Source: Owenia fusiformis (Eukaryota; Annelida; Polychaeta; Sabellida; Oweniidae). Taken from it: 64,000 nucleotides of DNA. Of this stretch, positions 51,855 through 62,191 are shown piece after piece. The notes beneath the pieces are model-generated. The model did not search any database. It saw nothing but the letters and a program-made list of their open reading frames with translations, and was not told the DNA's origin. Location of the stretch: positions 14,924,714 to 14,988,713 of the forward strand of contig CAIIXF020000007.1 of the NCBI GenBank assembly GCA_903813345.2, written 5' to 3'. Numbering within the stretch: the stretch's first letter is position 1; every line of letters begins with the position of its first letter. The position numbers and the translations under genes are program-made.

Positions 51855-51965
51855 TGTGTATATGAGGTATGGTATTGGTATCCGTTTATATGTCTCTGGT
51901 ACGAGGTGTTTAATGTACAGCTCTTATTGGATACTCTGTGTGTATTTATTATACTATATTCTAGC
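51855..51965. repeat. Detached diverged units of the 43-46-bp minisatellite
   Basis: Reads GTGTATATGAGGTATGG, then TACAGCTCTTATTGG and ACTCTGTGTGTAT, the same unit text as the array at 54274-57609, but separated from it by 2.3 kb that contains the RNase H cassette. Confidence 0.65.
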
Positions 51966-52023
51966 ATGGGCTTTCAACTAGAGTGTCATGCTCGGTGATA
52001 AAAAAAAACATGACGGAAGGGGA

Positions 52024-52162
52024 GCAGGCAATTTCTGCTAGAAAATCCCGGGTAGAAAATTCAAAAAATCTGGAAGATTTATTTTTTTCAAGAGAAAGTT
52101 TACTATTGAATTGTTAAATGGGTAGGCACACGGTATGGTAAAATATGTTAGGTCTTCTCGGA
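52024..52162 (+). repeat. Left inverted repeat of the RNase H cassette
   Basis: Shares, in inverse orientation with 54127-54241, the blocks CAGGCAATTTCTGCTAG, GAAGATTTAT, TACTATTGAAT, GCACACGGT and TGGTAAAATATGT. The left copy has an extra 20-25 bp relative to the right. Confidence 0.75.
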
Positions 52163-53058
52163 TTTTTTTTGAAAAATACGCTTCTAAGATATGAGATCTA
52201 TTAAAAAAGACCCAAGGCCACCAACATGATGTCAATGATTTTGCTATAAATCAAGTAACAATTGTCAAACGCAACCTGTAATAAAAACGTGTAATTGTCG
52301 TTATCGGTAACAGAATTAATGCCATTGCTGACTTCATAAAATAAGTTTCCCTACGTCTTATTGAAAATAAAAAAATAATCAAAAATAATTAAAGTGGGAT
52401 GGAGGGGGGAGGTATGTCTATCAGGCATGATAAGAGATGTTACTTGACTTTATGTCCTTCAGCTCCAAATTTTCTTCCAATTTTTTCCCTCTTCAGAGAT
52501 GTAACATCCAGTCTCTTACTGAGTTACTAAGTTCATTTTTCAAATACAAGAATTCGTGTAAATTTGCACTCTCCGTTCCGTCCCCTCACTCCTTCCCATT
52601 TAAATTATTTTCGATTATTTTTATATAACACTTGGAAACTTATTTTGTCAACTTAGCAATGGCAATGGTATTAATTTTGTTATAACAAATATTTATTACA
52701 GGTCGTGTAGACCATTGTTACTTGATTTATAGCAAAACTTTGACTTGTGTTAGTGGGCTTACGTCTTTTTTTATTTAATATATCTCATATCTCGTATTTG
52801 TTCAAAAGAATCCAAGATTCTTCTTCTTCTTTATCCAGTTTACGTGTTAGTGTACTTAACACGATGGCACTTTAATGCTGCCTTTGGTCACTAGATACTT
52901 TGTTTTCACTGTGTACTATTATTTCACTTGTAATTTTCACTAATACTTGTTTTGATAGACTTTTGAGAGTGCGCATTTTGACATTGTTATCTAAAAGAGT
53001 CAGTATCTCAATTATACTGGAGACTTTAAGAGTCACTATCTCTGTTTCGTTTGATTTT

Positions 53059-54132
53059 TTAAATTCTATTAGTTGATAGTATGAACTGTTGTAGTCGTTC
53101 TACTATTTCTGTGTTGATATGCCGGTCTAAGTTTGTATTAAGACCTGTGATGGTTTGTAAGTCTATGGTTGGGTTGTAGTTGGCTCCTAGTAGTACATTG
53201 TCTATAGCCGCTAGCATTACCTCCCTCTGAGCACTGTATTTGCTGCACTGAAACAAGAAATGATGCAAAGTTTCTGGTGAATTACAGTGTTCACAGTTGG
53301 GAGAGGAAAGATCAGGGTTGATTTTGTAATAGTGGCCATTGAGACGAGTGTGCCCAGATATAATTTGATTGACTTTTGTCTGACTGTATCTTTTACCCAA
53401 CTTTAATGATTGTGATTTAACTTTTACTTGTGGTATAAGGTTTTGAATCAAGTTAACTTTATCAGAGTGGATATACCTAGTTTGCCACTTATCAATGGAC
53501 ATATTTTTGATTGATTTATAAGCCATAGTTTTTGTTGTTTTTGGGGGAGGGAGGGTTGTGGCTGTACTTGCAGCTTTTTTGGCTATTTTATCAGCTACTT
53601 CATTGCCCTCAATTCCAAGATGTCCAGGTACCCAAAAGATTTCTATGTTTTTCTTTAGCATGGAAAGTGTTTTGCAGGCTTTTCTTATGCTGATGATTTC
53701 AGGCATCATATTTTTGAGTTTGGTGTTCAAAAATGCAGTTGTTATGGCTGGTTGGCAGTCAGACAGTATAGTAATTTTATCAGACGTCCTGGTTCCGACA
53801 ATAAATTCCACTGCCAGCTTGAGTGCAGTGACCTCTCCAGTGTAGTTGTTACCTTGGCTGGCTACTGGTTCCTCCAGGCATATTGGATTGCTTTTTAAGC
53901 CACTGATGTAAATAATGGCTGAAGCACCAGTTGGTCCTGGATTGCCATTAGCGGACCCGTCTGTGAAGATCACAGTCTCTGAGCCATCAAGATCATTCAG
54001 CAAGTTGTTGATGCGATGAGATTGCTCAGATTTGGATCTGCTGAAATCCTCAGTATGCACGATGACATCAGCTGGTAAAAAGGTCTCTGTGTCTGCTTGG
54101 TAGTAGCTGTGTTTAGCATAGTTAGATACCAA
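53059..54132 (-). CDS. RNase H and zinc-finger protein of a non-LTR retrotransposon type, no reverse transcriptase
   Basis: An intact 357-codon frame starting with Met. Residues 52-190 form a type I RNase H with all expected catalytic residues: D58 in FTDGSANGNPGPTGAS, E100 in NYTGEVTALKLA, D125 in ILSDCQ, H171 and D181 in WVPGHLGIEGNEVADKIA. At about 275-300 follows a CCHC-like finger (CEHCNSPETLHHFLFQC) typical of the C-terminus of RNase H-bearing LINEs such as I or Nimb. The reverse transcriptase and endonuclease that should come first are absent; instead the start codon abuts an inverted repeat at 54127-54241. It could be a 5'-truncated LINE or a stand-alone cassette. No poly(A) tail is seen after the stop. 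Confidence 0.85.
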   Translation of the reverse strand: MVSNYAKHSYYQADTETFLPADVIVHTEDFSRSKSEQSHRINNLLNDLDGSETVIFTDGSANGNPGPTGASAIIYISGLKSNPICLEEPVASQGNNYTGEVTALKLAVEFIVGTRTSDKITILSDCQPAITTAFLNTKLKNMMPEIISIRKACKTLSMLKKNIEIFWVPGHLGIEGNEVADKIAKKAASTATTLPPPKTTKTMAYKSIKNMSIDKWQTRYIHSDKVNLIQNLIPQVKVKSQSLKLGKRYSQTKVNQIISGHTRLNGHYYKINPDLSSPNCEHCNSPETLHHFLFQCSKYSAQREVMLAAIDNVLLGANYNPTIDLQTITGLNTNLDRHINTEIVERLQQFILSTNRI

Positions 54133-54241
54133 GAAGACATTACATATTTTACCAAACCGTGTGCTTATTCATTCAGCGATTCAATAGTAAAACATAAATC
54201 TTCTAGATTTGTAGAACTTACTAGCAGAAATTGCCTGTTAC
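54127..54241 (-). repeat. Right inverted repeat of the RNase H cassette
   Basis: Inverse copy of 52024-52162. Its inner end reaches the first codons of the RNase H frame (MVSNYAK), so the start codon lies at or just inside the repeat boundary. Confidence 0.75.
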
Positions 54242-54273
54242 TCCCCCGCCCGTCCCATTTTTGGATCACTGGG

Positions 54274-57200
54274 TGTGAGTTCATTGTGTTACCTTCTTAT
54301 TGTTCACTATATTTGTATATGAGGTTAATTGTGCTCAGCTCTTATTGGTCACTCTGTGTATATGAGGTACATTGTGTTCAGCTTTTATTGCTCACTCTAT
54401 GTATATATGAGGTACATTGTATTCCGCTCTTATTGGTCACTATATGTGTATATGAGGTACATTGTGTTCAGCTCTTATTGGTCACTCTATGTGTATATGA
54501 GGTACATTTTGTTCAGCTCTTATTGGTCACTCTATGTGTTTATGGCTCTATGTGTATATGAGGGAGATTGTGTTCAGCTCTTATTGGTCACTATATGTGT
54601 ATATGAGGTACATTTTGTCCAGCTCTTATTGGCCACTCTATGTGTATATGAGGTACATTGTGTTCCACTCTTATTGGTCACTCTATGTGTATATGAGGTA
54701 CATTTTGTCCAGCTTTTATTGGTCCCTCTATGTGTATATGAGGTACATTGTGTTCATCTCTTATTGGTCACTCTATGTGCATATGAGGTACATTGTGTTA
54801 AGGTCATATTGTTCACTCTATGTGTATATGAGGTACATTGTGTTCAGCTCCTATTCTTCACTCTGTGTATATGAGGTACATTGTGCTCAGCTCTTATTCT
54901 TCACTCTGTGTATATGAGGTACATTGTGTTCAGCTTTTATTGGTCACTCTATGTATATATGAGGTAGATTGTGTTCAGCTTTTATTGGTCCCTCTATGTG
55001 TATATGAGGTACATTGTGTTCATCTCTTATTGGTCACTATATGTGCATATGAGGTACATTGTGTTAAGGTCATATTGTTCACTCTATGTGTATATGAGGT
55101 ACATTGTGTTCAGCTCCTATTCTTCACTCTGTGTATATGAGGTACATTGTGTTCAGCTCTTATTGGTCACTCTGTGTATATGAGGTACATTGTGTTCAGG
55201 TCTTATTGGTCATTCTGTGTATATGAGGTACATTGTGTTAAGCTCTTATTGGTCACTATGTGTATATGAGGTACATTGTGTTCAGGTCTTATTGGTCACT
55301 CTATGTATATATGAGGTACATTATGTTCAGGTCTTATTGGTCACTCTATGTGTATATGACGTACATTGTGTTCAGCCCTTATTGGTCACTCTATTTGTAT
55401 ATGAGGAACATTGTGTTCAGCTCCTATTCTTCACTCTGTGTATATGAGGTACATTGTGTTCAGCTCTTATTGGTCACTATGTGTATATGAGGTACATTGT
55501 GGTCAGCTCTTATTCTTCACTCTGTGTATATGAGGTACATTGTGATCAGGTCTTACTGGTCACTATGTGTATATGAGGTACATTGTGATCAGGTCTTACT
55601 GGTCACTATGTGTATATGAGGTACATTGTGTTCAGCTCTTATTGGTCACTATGTGTATATGAGGTACATTGTGTTCAGCTCTTATTCTTCACTCTGTGTA
55701 TATGAGGTACATTGTGTTCAGCTCTTATTGATCCCTCTATGTGTATATGAGGTACATTGTGTTCAGCTCTTATTGATCACTCTATGTATATAGGAGGTAC
55801 ATTGTGTTCCACTCTTATTGGTCACTCTATGTGTATATGAGGTACATTGTGTTAAGGTCATATTGTTCACTCTATGTGTATATGAGGTAGATTGTGTCCA
55901 GCTCTTATTGGTCACTCTATGTATATATGAGGTACATTGTGTTCAGCTCTTATTGGTCACTATGTGTATATGAGGTACATTGTGTTCAGCTCTTATTGAT
56001 CACTCTATGTATATAGGAGGTACATTGTGTTCAGCTTTTATTGGTCACTCTATGTGTTTATGAGGTACATTGTGTTAAGGTCATATTGTTCACTCTATGT
56101 GTATATGAGGTAGATTGTGTTCAGCTCCTATTCTTCACTCTGTGTATATGAGGTACATTGTGTTCAGCTTTTATTGGTCACTCTATGTATATATGAGGTA
56201 CATTGTGTTCAGCTTTTATTGGTCACTCTATGTATATATGAGGTACATTGTGTTCCACTCTTATTGGTCACTCTATGTGCATATGAGGTACATTGTGTTA
56301 AGGTCATATTGTTCACTCTATGTGTATATGAGGTAAATTGTGTTCAGCTCCTATTCTTCACTCTTTGTATATGAGGTACATTGTGTTCAGCGTTTATTGG
56401 TCACTCTATGTATATATGAGGTACATTGTGTTCAGCTTTTATTGGTCACTCTATGTATATATGAGGTAGATTGTGTTCAGCTCTTATTGGCCACTCTATG
56501 TGTATATGAGGTACATTGTGTTAAGCTCTTATTGGTCACTCTATGTATATATGAGGTAGATTGAGTTCAGCTCTTATTGGTCACTCTATGTGTATATGAG
56601 GTACATTGTGTTCCACTCTTATTGGTCACTCTATGTGTATATGAGGTACATTATGTTCAGGTCTTATTGGTCACTCTATGTGTATATGAGGTACATTGTG
56701 GTCAGCTCTTATTCTTCACTCTGTGTATATGAGATACATTGTGTTCAGCTTTTATTGGTCACTCTATGAATATATGAGGTACATTGTGTTCCACTCTTAT
56801 TGGTCCCTCTATGTGTATATGAGGTACATTGTGTTCCACTCTTATTGGTCACTCTATGTGCATATGAGGTACATTGTGTTAAGCTCTTATTGGTCACTCT
56901 GTGTATATGAGGTACATTGTGTTCAGCTCTTATTGGTCACTCTGTGTATATGAGGTACATTGTGTTCAGGTCTTATTGGTCACTCTGTGTATATGAGGTA
57001 CATTGTGTTCAGGTCTTATTGGTCCCTCTATGTGTATATGAGGTACATTATGTTCAGGTCCTATTGGTCCCTCTATGTGTATATGAGGTACATTATGTTC
57101 AGGTCCTATTGGTCACTATGTGTATATGAGGTACATTGTGTTAAGCTCTTATTGGTCACTCTATGTGTATATGAGGTACATTGTGTTCAGCTTTTATTGC

Positions 57201-57609
57201 TCACTCTATGTATATATGAGGTACATTGTATTCCACTCTTATTGCCACTCTATGTGTATATGAGGTACATTGTGTTCCACTCTTATTGTTCACTCTATGT
57301 GTATATGAGGTACATTGTGTTCAGCTCTTATTGGTCACTCTATGTGTATATGAGGTACATTGTATTCCACTCTTATTGGCCACTCTATGTGTATATGAGG
57401 TACATTGTGTTCCACTCTTATTGGTCACTCTATGTGTATATGAGGTACATTTTGTCCAGCTTTTATTGGTCCCTCTATGTGTATATGAGGTACATTGTGT
57501 TAAGCTCTTATTGGTCACCCTATGTACATATGAGGTACATTATGTTCAGCTTTTTTTGCTCACTATGTGTTATGAGGTACATTGTGGTCAGGTCTTACAG
57601 GTCACTATG
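54274..57609. repeat. Minisatellite, 43-46-bp unit, about 75 copies
   Basis: The unit contains TATATGAGGTACATTGTG followed by TTCAGCTCTTATTGGTCACT, with CTCTGTG, CTATGTG or CTCTATGTG as the variable joint that changes length between 43 and 46 bp. Variants include CCACTCTTATTGG and AAGGTCATATTG. Because the common unit is 45 bp, long open frames (up to 216 codons) run through it in several frames; these are not genes. Each typical unit carries ATTGG, the inverse of a CCAAT box. Confidence 0.9.
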
Positions 57610-57939
57610 ATTAATTATTCTTTACCGTCGATCTTAAGTTAATTATTATTGAAAGGAATGGTATACGATAGATGTAATGTTCGATATTCTTATTTAGAGC
57701 TTAGTTAAAAAATTAATAATGAGTGAACGCCGCTTAGTGTTATATTCTACGCCATATTGCTTATCATTGAGTATTTCATGACCTGACCTTAAAAATGAGT
57801 AGAATATCTATATAACCCGATACACTGTACAAACACGATATACTGATATATCATTAATAGTTCCACCCAAAGCTCAAACGTCAGTCGGATGCTATAAAAA
57901 GCCCAGCGTAATCTGGCCAGTGAAAATCAATATAAGAAC

Positions 57940-58244
57940 CAAGGAGGATTGGCTCCCAGGATCGAAACTCGATATTTTCCAACAATGAAATCGTCGAAAT
58001 GTCGTTATTTTCTGAAATTATAACCAACTATAAATTCAAAATAAACAGTCCAAAAGATTCGAACCAATATCTCGATCATTTCTCCTGAGTTTTGGAATTT
58101 TTCGTTCGGAAACAAGACCAAAATTCACGATTCAAATGCTGAAGTGAACAAAATGGTGGCTGTTTGAATTCAAATTTTGTATCACGACATGCCCATATAT
58201 GGGACAGAATATCGATGTTGCACTCTGGGAGCCAATCCTCCTTG
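57940..58244. mobile_element. 305-bp hAT-type miniature element
   Basis: Starts CAAGGAGGATTGGCTCCCAG and ends with the exact inverse, followed inward by ATCGATATT-like text on both sides. A perfect 8-bp duplication ATAAGAAC flanks it (57932-57939, 58245-58252). Eight-base targets and CA ends are characteristic of hAT. No transposase frame. Confidence 0.85.
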
Positions 58245-58253
58245 ATAAGAACT

Positions 58254-58261
58254 ATAAATAC
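58254..58261 (+). promoter_or_regulatory. Candidate TATA box for the 278-residue gene
   Basis: TATAAATA directly follows the right target duplication of the hAT-type element, with one base overlap in context. A start near 58285 would make a non-coding exon 58285-58459 ending at the donor GTGAGTAA (58460), to splice to the acceptor TTTGTATTTCAG that ends at 59686. A second TATA-like box (CTATAAAAAG) lies at about 57890, upstream of the element. Confidence 0.35.
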
Positions 58262-58466
58262 AAGTCGGAGTCTGGATACATACGGCATATCACGTAGGCC
58301 ACGTTTTGGGGTACTTATACTTCGGGGCGTGTGACTGAAGCACCCGGCCGGCCGACTTGATCTTTTGGCTTAGAGAATAAGTCTCTCTCTGTGCTCTTAA
58401 AGTAGATCAGTCGCATGTAACTGACAGAAAACAAAGACCTGAAAAGCAAACAATAATTGGTGAGTA

Positions 58467-58777
58467 AAATTAGGCTTACAGAATACAATATAATCACCGA
58501 CTCTGTGTCTTGGCCTCATGGAGCTCGACAGTCTCTATAGAGAAAAGCAGGCGAAGGGACGGAATCTGCTTTAAATTTCTGTTTTTGTACATGTTCTTAT
58601 CTAGGGTGTCAGGATTAGGCTTAAAATTAAAATTAGGCTTACAGAATACAATAAAATCACCGACTCTGTGTCTTGGCCTCATGGAGCTCGACAGTCTCTA
58701 TAGAGAAAAGCAGGCGAAGGGACGGAATCTGCTTTAAATTTCTGTTTTTGTACATGTTCTTATCTAGGGTGTCAGGA
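58467..58777. repeat. Tandem duplication, 148-bp copies, 163-bp offset
   Basis: Copies at 58467-58614 and 58630-58777 are nearly identical. Each contains an 18-codon plus-strand frame MELDSLYREKQAKGRNLL ending in TAA. The tandem lies in the candidate first intron of the 278-residue gene, just after its candidate donor. Confidence 0.75.
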
Positions 58778-59689
58778 AAATGGCTAATGTGCATGAGAAG
58801 GACTAAACAAACATATTTGAAATACGTTGTGTTTATCTTTGCCATTGAATACTTCAATGTTAACAAGGTCATGTTTTCCACCAAACCCTCTCTTCACATT
58901 CCGAGAGCGCAGTCACTGATAGTTGTATTTGAATACCGCAAACAATTTTTCAAGCAGATCTCAAATTGCATACAGTTAAAATCATGAATTGCATTGCAAT
59001 CGCTCATACAGTACATTATTTCTAATGTCCCCTAAGTTTTAGGGAACTGAAATATGAGTGTGGGGGAATATTTTTCAGAAGTTTTATGACATTATGCACG
59101 CCTTGCATTTGTTTTCTTAAAAGATAGCTTCGTCTTATACTTTTGAACTAACCTCTTCGCTCGGGATAATGAACTAGCCTACACCATTTTAAAATTTAAA
59201 ACTTTTAACATGTGTCATCCTTTCGTATGTATCATTGAGGAATAGTAAATTAAACTTTGATTTAATAATCTCAATGTTTATACTGTACTGATACTTTTTT
59301 ATTACAAAATGCCAATTAAACGTTAGTGTCTATAATACAATCGTCTAGGTTATTAGTAAAATGATGGAAAAATAGTGAAGAAATAACAATATTGCACTTT
59401 TGGCCCACCCTGTAAACACACCTTTCCACCATTTGTTCCTGAATATAAGATGCTAAATATTATTAGCTATCAAGATTTGTAATGTCAGGAGAAATGATTT
59501 TCATGATGTGAGTCACAAACATTCCGACAGCCACTTTCTGACTGTGTGGTTTAATCAAAAATTGAACACTTGAATGCATTAGTATCTGAAACGTCATTTC
59601 TGACAAAATACGATAAAAATGTAAAAAACAACCAATATCTGCGTAAACTATGAAAATCTATTAAAATTATCTATTTTGTATTTCAGATC

Positions 59690-60526
59690 ATGGCAGAGGA
59701 AGATGTTGTCAGCACTGGTAAAGAGGATGGTGCTGATGTCCTGGAGAAGTACATAGAAAACATGGACTCTGAGGACCAGAAAGCGTTGGCATTCACGATC
59801 ATACGTTCCATCACGTGTATGCTCATTAAGAAAGGTGGTAAATATGCTGCCAAGAAGTTTGGACAGGATTCATTGATAAGCTCAGGAAATGTCCTCGGGT
59901 CGTTGGAGAGTATATGGCAACAAGGTCGAGAGAAAGTTGGCGATACAGATGCGGATGAATCGTCTATTGTAATCGCTAGACTAACTCTACTTTTAGCTGA
60001 TATACTCAGAGTTGGGTTTGATTCGTATAAAGCAGTACAGAAACGACCTCCAGAAGAACGTAAGAGTACAGATATCGTAAGATGCGTCATTATGGAAGCC
60101 GAACGCCGAGGGATAAAACGTCTTGTGAAGGATGGAATTAAACTTGGCCACTCTCTACTGAAGAAATATGTGTTGATCTACACTCACGAGTACATCAATG
60201 GTACAGTGAAAGCTGGAGTCAACATTACCACTGCACTCGCTGGACTCCAAGTCGACATTAGAATGGCAAAGAAAGACACGAAAGAAGGTCGTTTAACAAA
60301 GGAGGAGTTTCAGGCGCAGATTACGAAGAAAAGCTCTCAGAAGGTGCTAAAGGTCGTTGGTACACTAATCGGTGAACTGTTATCAGAACTGTTGTTTGGA
60401 GAATCGTTTGCAGCAGAGGTGTCAATGAGGTTAGCCTTTGGACAGGCAGGGAAGGCTATTGGAGGGACTAAAAAATTGCGCTCAGCATCTTCCAAAATAC
60501 TCACATGGAGTGGAGTGTTCGAATAG
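59690..60526 (+). CDS. Unrecognised 278-residue protein, single coding exon
   Basis: I do not recognise a family. The frame is open for 278 codons, more GC-rich than its surroundings, with a clean splice acceptor (TTTGTATTTCAG) four bases before the ATG, so a non-coding 5' exon is expected. The protein has no signal peptide. It starts acidic (MAEEDVVSTGKEDGAD), has a helical middle with alternating charged and hydrophobic runs (IVIARLTLLLADILRVGF), a glycine/alanine-rich part (AGVNITTALAGLQVD) and a hydrophobic C-terminal segment (VVGTLIGELLSELLFGESFA). The glycine-containing amphipathic segments might insert in or lie on membranes, but that is conjecture. A poly(A) signal follows at 61009. 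Confidence 0.75.
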   Translation: MAEEDVVSTGKEDGADVLEKYIENMDSEDQKALAFTIIRSITCMLIKKGGKYAAKKFGQDSLISSGNVLGSLESIWQQGREKVGDTDADESSIVIARLTLLLADILRVGFDSYKAVQKRPPEERKSTDIVRCVIMEAERRGIKRLVKDGIKLGHSLLKKYVLIYTHEYINGTVKAGVNITTALAGLQVDIRMAKKDTKEGRLTKEEFQAQITKKSSQKVLKVVGTLIGELLSELLFGESFAAEVSMRLAFGQAGKAIGGTKKLRSASSKILTWSGVFE

Positions 60527-61008
60527 AGGCAAAATTGATCGCTAGATGTTTACACTAGAAATCTCTAGTCTAGTTGATTCTGAAGCATTGTCACTCTATT
60601 CAGCGTTACACTAGTTTCGTTTGCAAGTTATAATCCAGGTGTAAAAATCCGTAGCAAAGCTTCAACTACATGGTGCTCAGTCCAGAATCTTTTGGTACTG
60701 TTCTAACCATTTATATCCGGCTGAGTAGGCCCATCATTATTTTAGTAGTGCCCAGGGATATCGGATCCCATCTACATGGCCTCATTTAGTCCTAATTGTG
60801 GTCATAGACCTGAGACCATCACAAACTTTGTTTATGTTAGTCTCAGATAGACTGAGGAAAATTGTTGTATTAGGTCACAGCGAGTAAACATTGAATTCGA
60901 GGGACACCCACCAGCTACCACACGATACAGTGATTTTTTTCAAGTAGCAGTTGAAAATTTATATGAATTTGAAAAATCACTTACTGAGTTGACATTTTAG
61001 ATGTTCAT

Positions 61009-61018
61009 AATAAATAAA
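61009..61018 (+). terminator. Overlapping poly(A) signals after the 278-residue gene
   Basis: AATAAATAAA lies about 480 nt after the stop codon at 60526. Another AATAAA is at about 61255. Confidence 0.5.
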
Positions 61019-61295
61019 TTTATTATGAAATTATATTGCCTGTCTGATGATAAAATTTCAAAAATATTCTTTCATTACTGGGTCATCCTGCCTCCAGACG
61101 TGGCTAATCATTTTATCGTGTATATGTATATAATGGATGTGTTTTACACTACTGAGGCAAGACGATTGAATAATGATATTTAAACATTTCAATCATTGTA
61201 AACAACATCATTTCCTGCATATCAGCCTTGGTAGTACTTTTAAACCACGGGCCTAATAAAATTTCATTTCATTTTTACCTTGATCGAATACGAGT

Positions 61296-61347
61296 ATGAG
61301 ATATTACTTATTTGTGGCGTTGGTTGCTATAACCATTCTCGGCTTTG
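61296..61347 (+). CDS. Candidate first coding exon (signal peptide) of a secreted protein
   Basis: ATG opens 17 codons, MRYYLFVALVAITILGF, a textbook short signal peptide, followed at once by the donor GTAAGTATT. Phase is 1 at the junction. The remaining exons are not found before 62190 and would lie past the Polinton-like element or beyond the window, so the product is unknown. The pattern (signal exon then strong donor) is common for small secreted proteins. Confidence 0.45.
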
Positions 61348-61529
61348 GTAAGTATTATTGTTCTAATTCTATCGTATCTATGGCATCCATTCTCTCAACA
61401 TTTTCAAAGTTCATTCAAGATTTTTTATTAATTGATCCTGTCCTCTATTCCCTATGTTGTGTGGTATCAATATAAAGAACAATTTTGGTGATAAAGCAAA
61501 TCTGATGTACTATGAGTAGTTATAGAAAC

Positions 61530-62191
61530 GAGAGTTCTGACGCACCTTTAACATTGAGTCCTATGGGGAGGGACACGATTTTTCATAGTACCCTCCCTAA
61601 CATGGGCTCCAATGGGGAGGGACATCTGTGAGCCTCCCTGAGCTCGGGAGGCACATACGGGGACCCCACCCCTCCCCCCCTCGGCGTGGTGGCGTGTACA
61701 TATTTCGGGAATCTCGAGCCCTAAGGTAACGGACGCCCTACCCCACGTTTGTACGTTTACTGTAAGGATACTATTCGAATTCCCGCCAAAAACAATAAAT
61801 CGATAAACCAGTACGCGTCGTAAATGTCACTGCCTTATTTATAAAGTGCGGCCCAGGCGGATTATCGATTACCTATCAACCAGGCGTTTCGTACTCGCGA
61901 GGTCTTATCGTTTTAAGGTCATCCAGCTGTCAGTTTACGAAACAAATTACTCTGGACTGTACTTTAAAGTGCGGACCTAGCTCGATTATCGATTATCAAT
62001 CAACCATCCATCAACTTTAATTAGTGTAACGTCCTTCATCGATTTAAGATCATACCGTTTAATGGATGTTACATTTGGTTGGGATAAATATTTATTTGCT
62101 AATTCGTCAACACACTTCTTTTCAAAATACATCAACTATAATACATATTTACATTATAACATTCAAAATTCTTCATTGAATCATACACAAA
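61530..62191. other. Flank of the Polinton-like element with GC-rich block and short repeats
   Basis: At 61530-61740 is a GC-rich block with GGGGAGGGACA occurring twice. At 61841-61927 and 61964-62060 an imperfect duplicate occurs: TAAAGTGCGG, then GATTATCGATTA, then ATCAACCA, then TCGTTTTAAGGTCAT or TCGATTTAAGATCAT. The change of base composition suggests the element boundary falls in this interval, but I cannot mark its terminus since the other end is off the window. Confidence 0.4.

Noticed and set aside
53558-53845. Plus-strand frame opposite the RNase H gene.
   Set aside because: Shadow of the minus-strand frame, which has a full set of RNase H catalytic residues.
54329-57642. Several long plus-strand frames of 70-216 codons with YMRYIVFSSYWSLYV-like or VYEVHCVQLLLVTLC-like repeats.
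   Set aside because: They are the 45-bp minisatellite read in different frames; a 45-bp unit keeps any frame open. No start context, splice sites or non-repeat sequence supports a gene.
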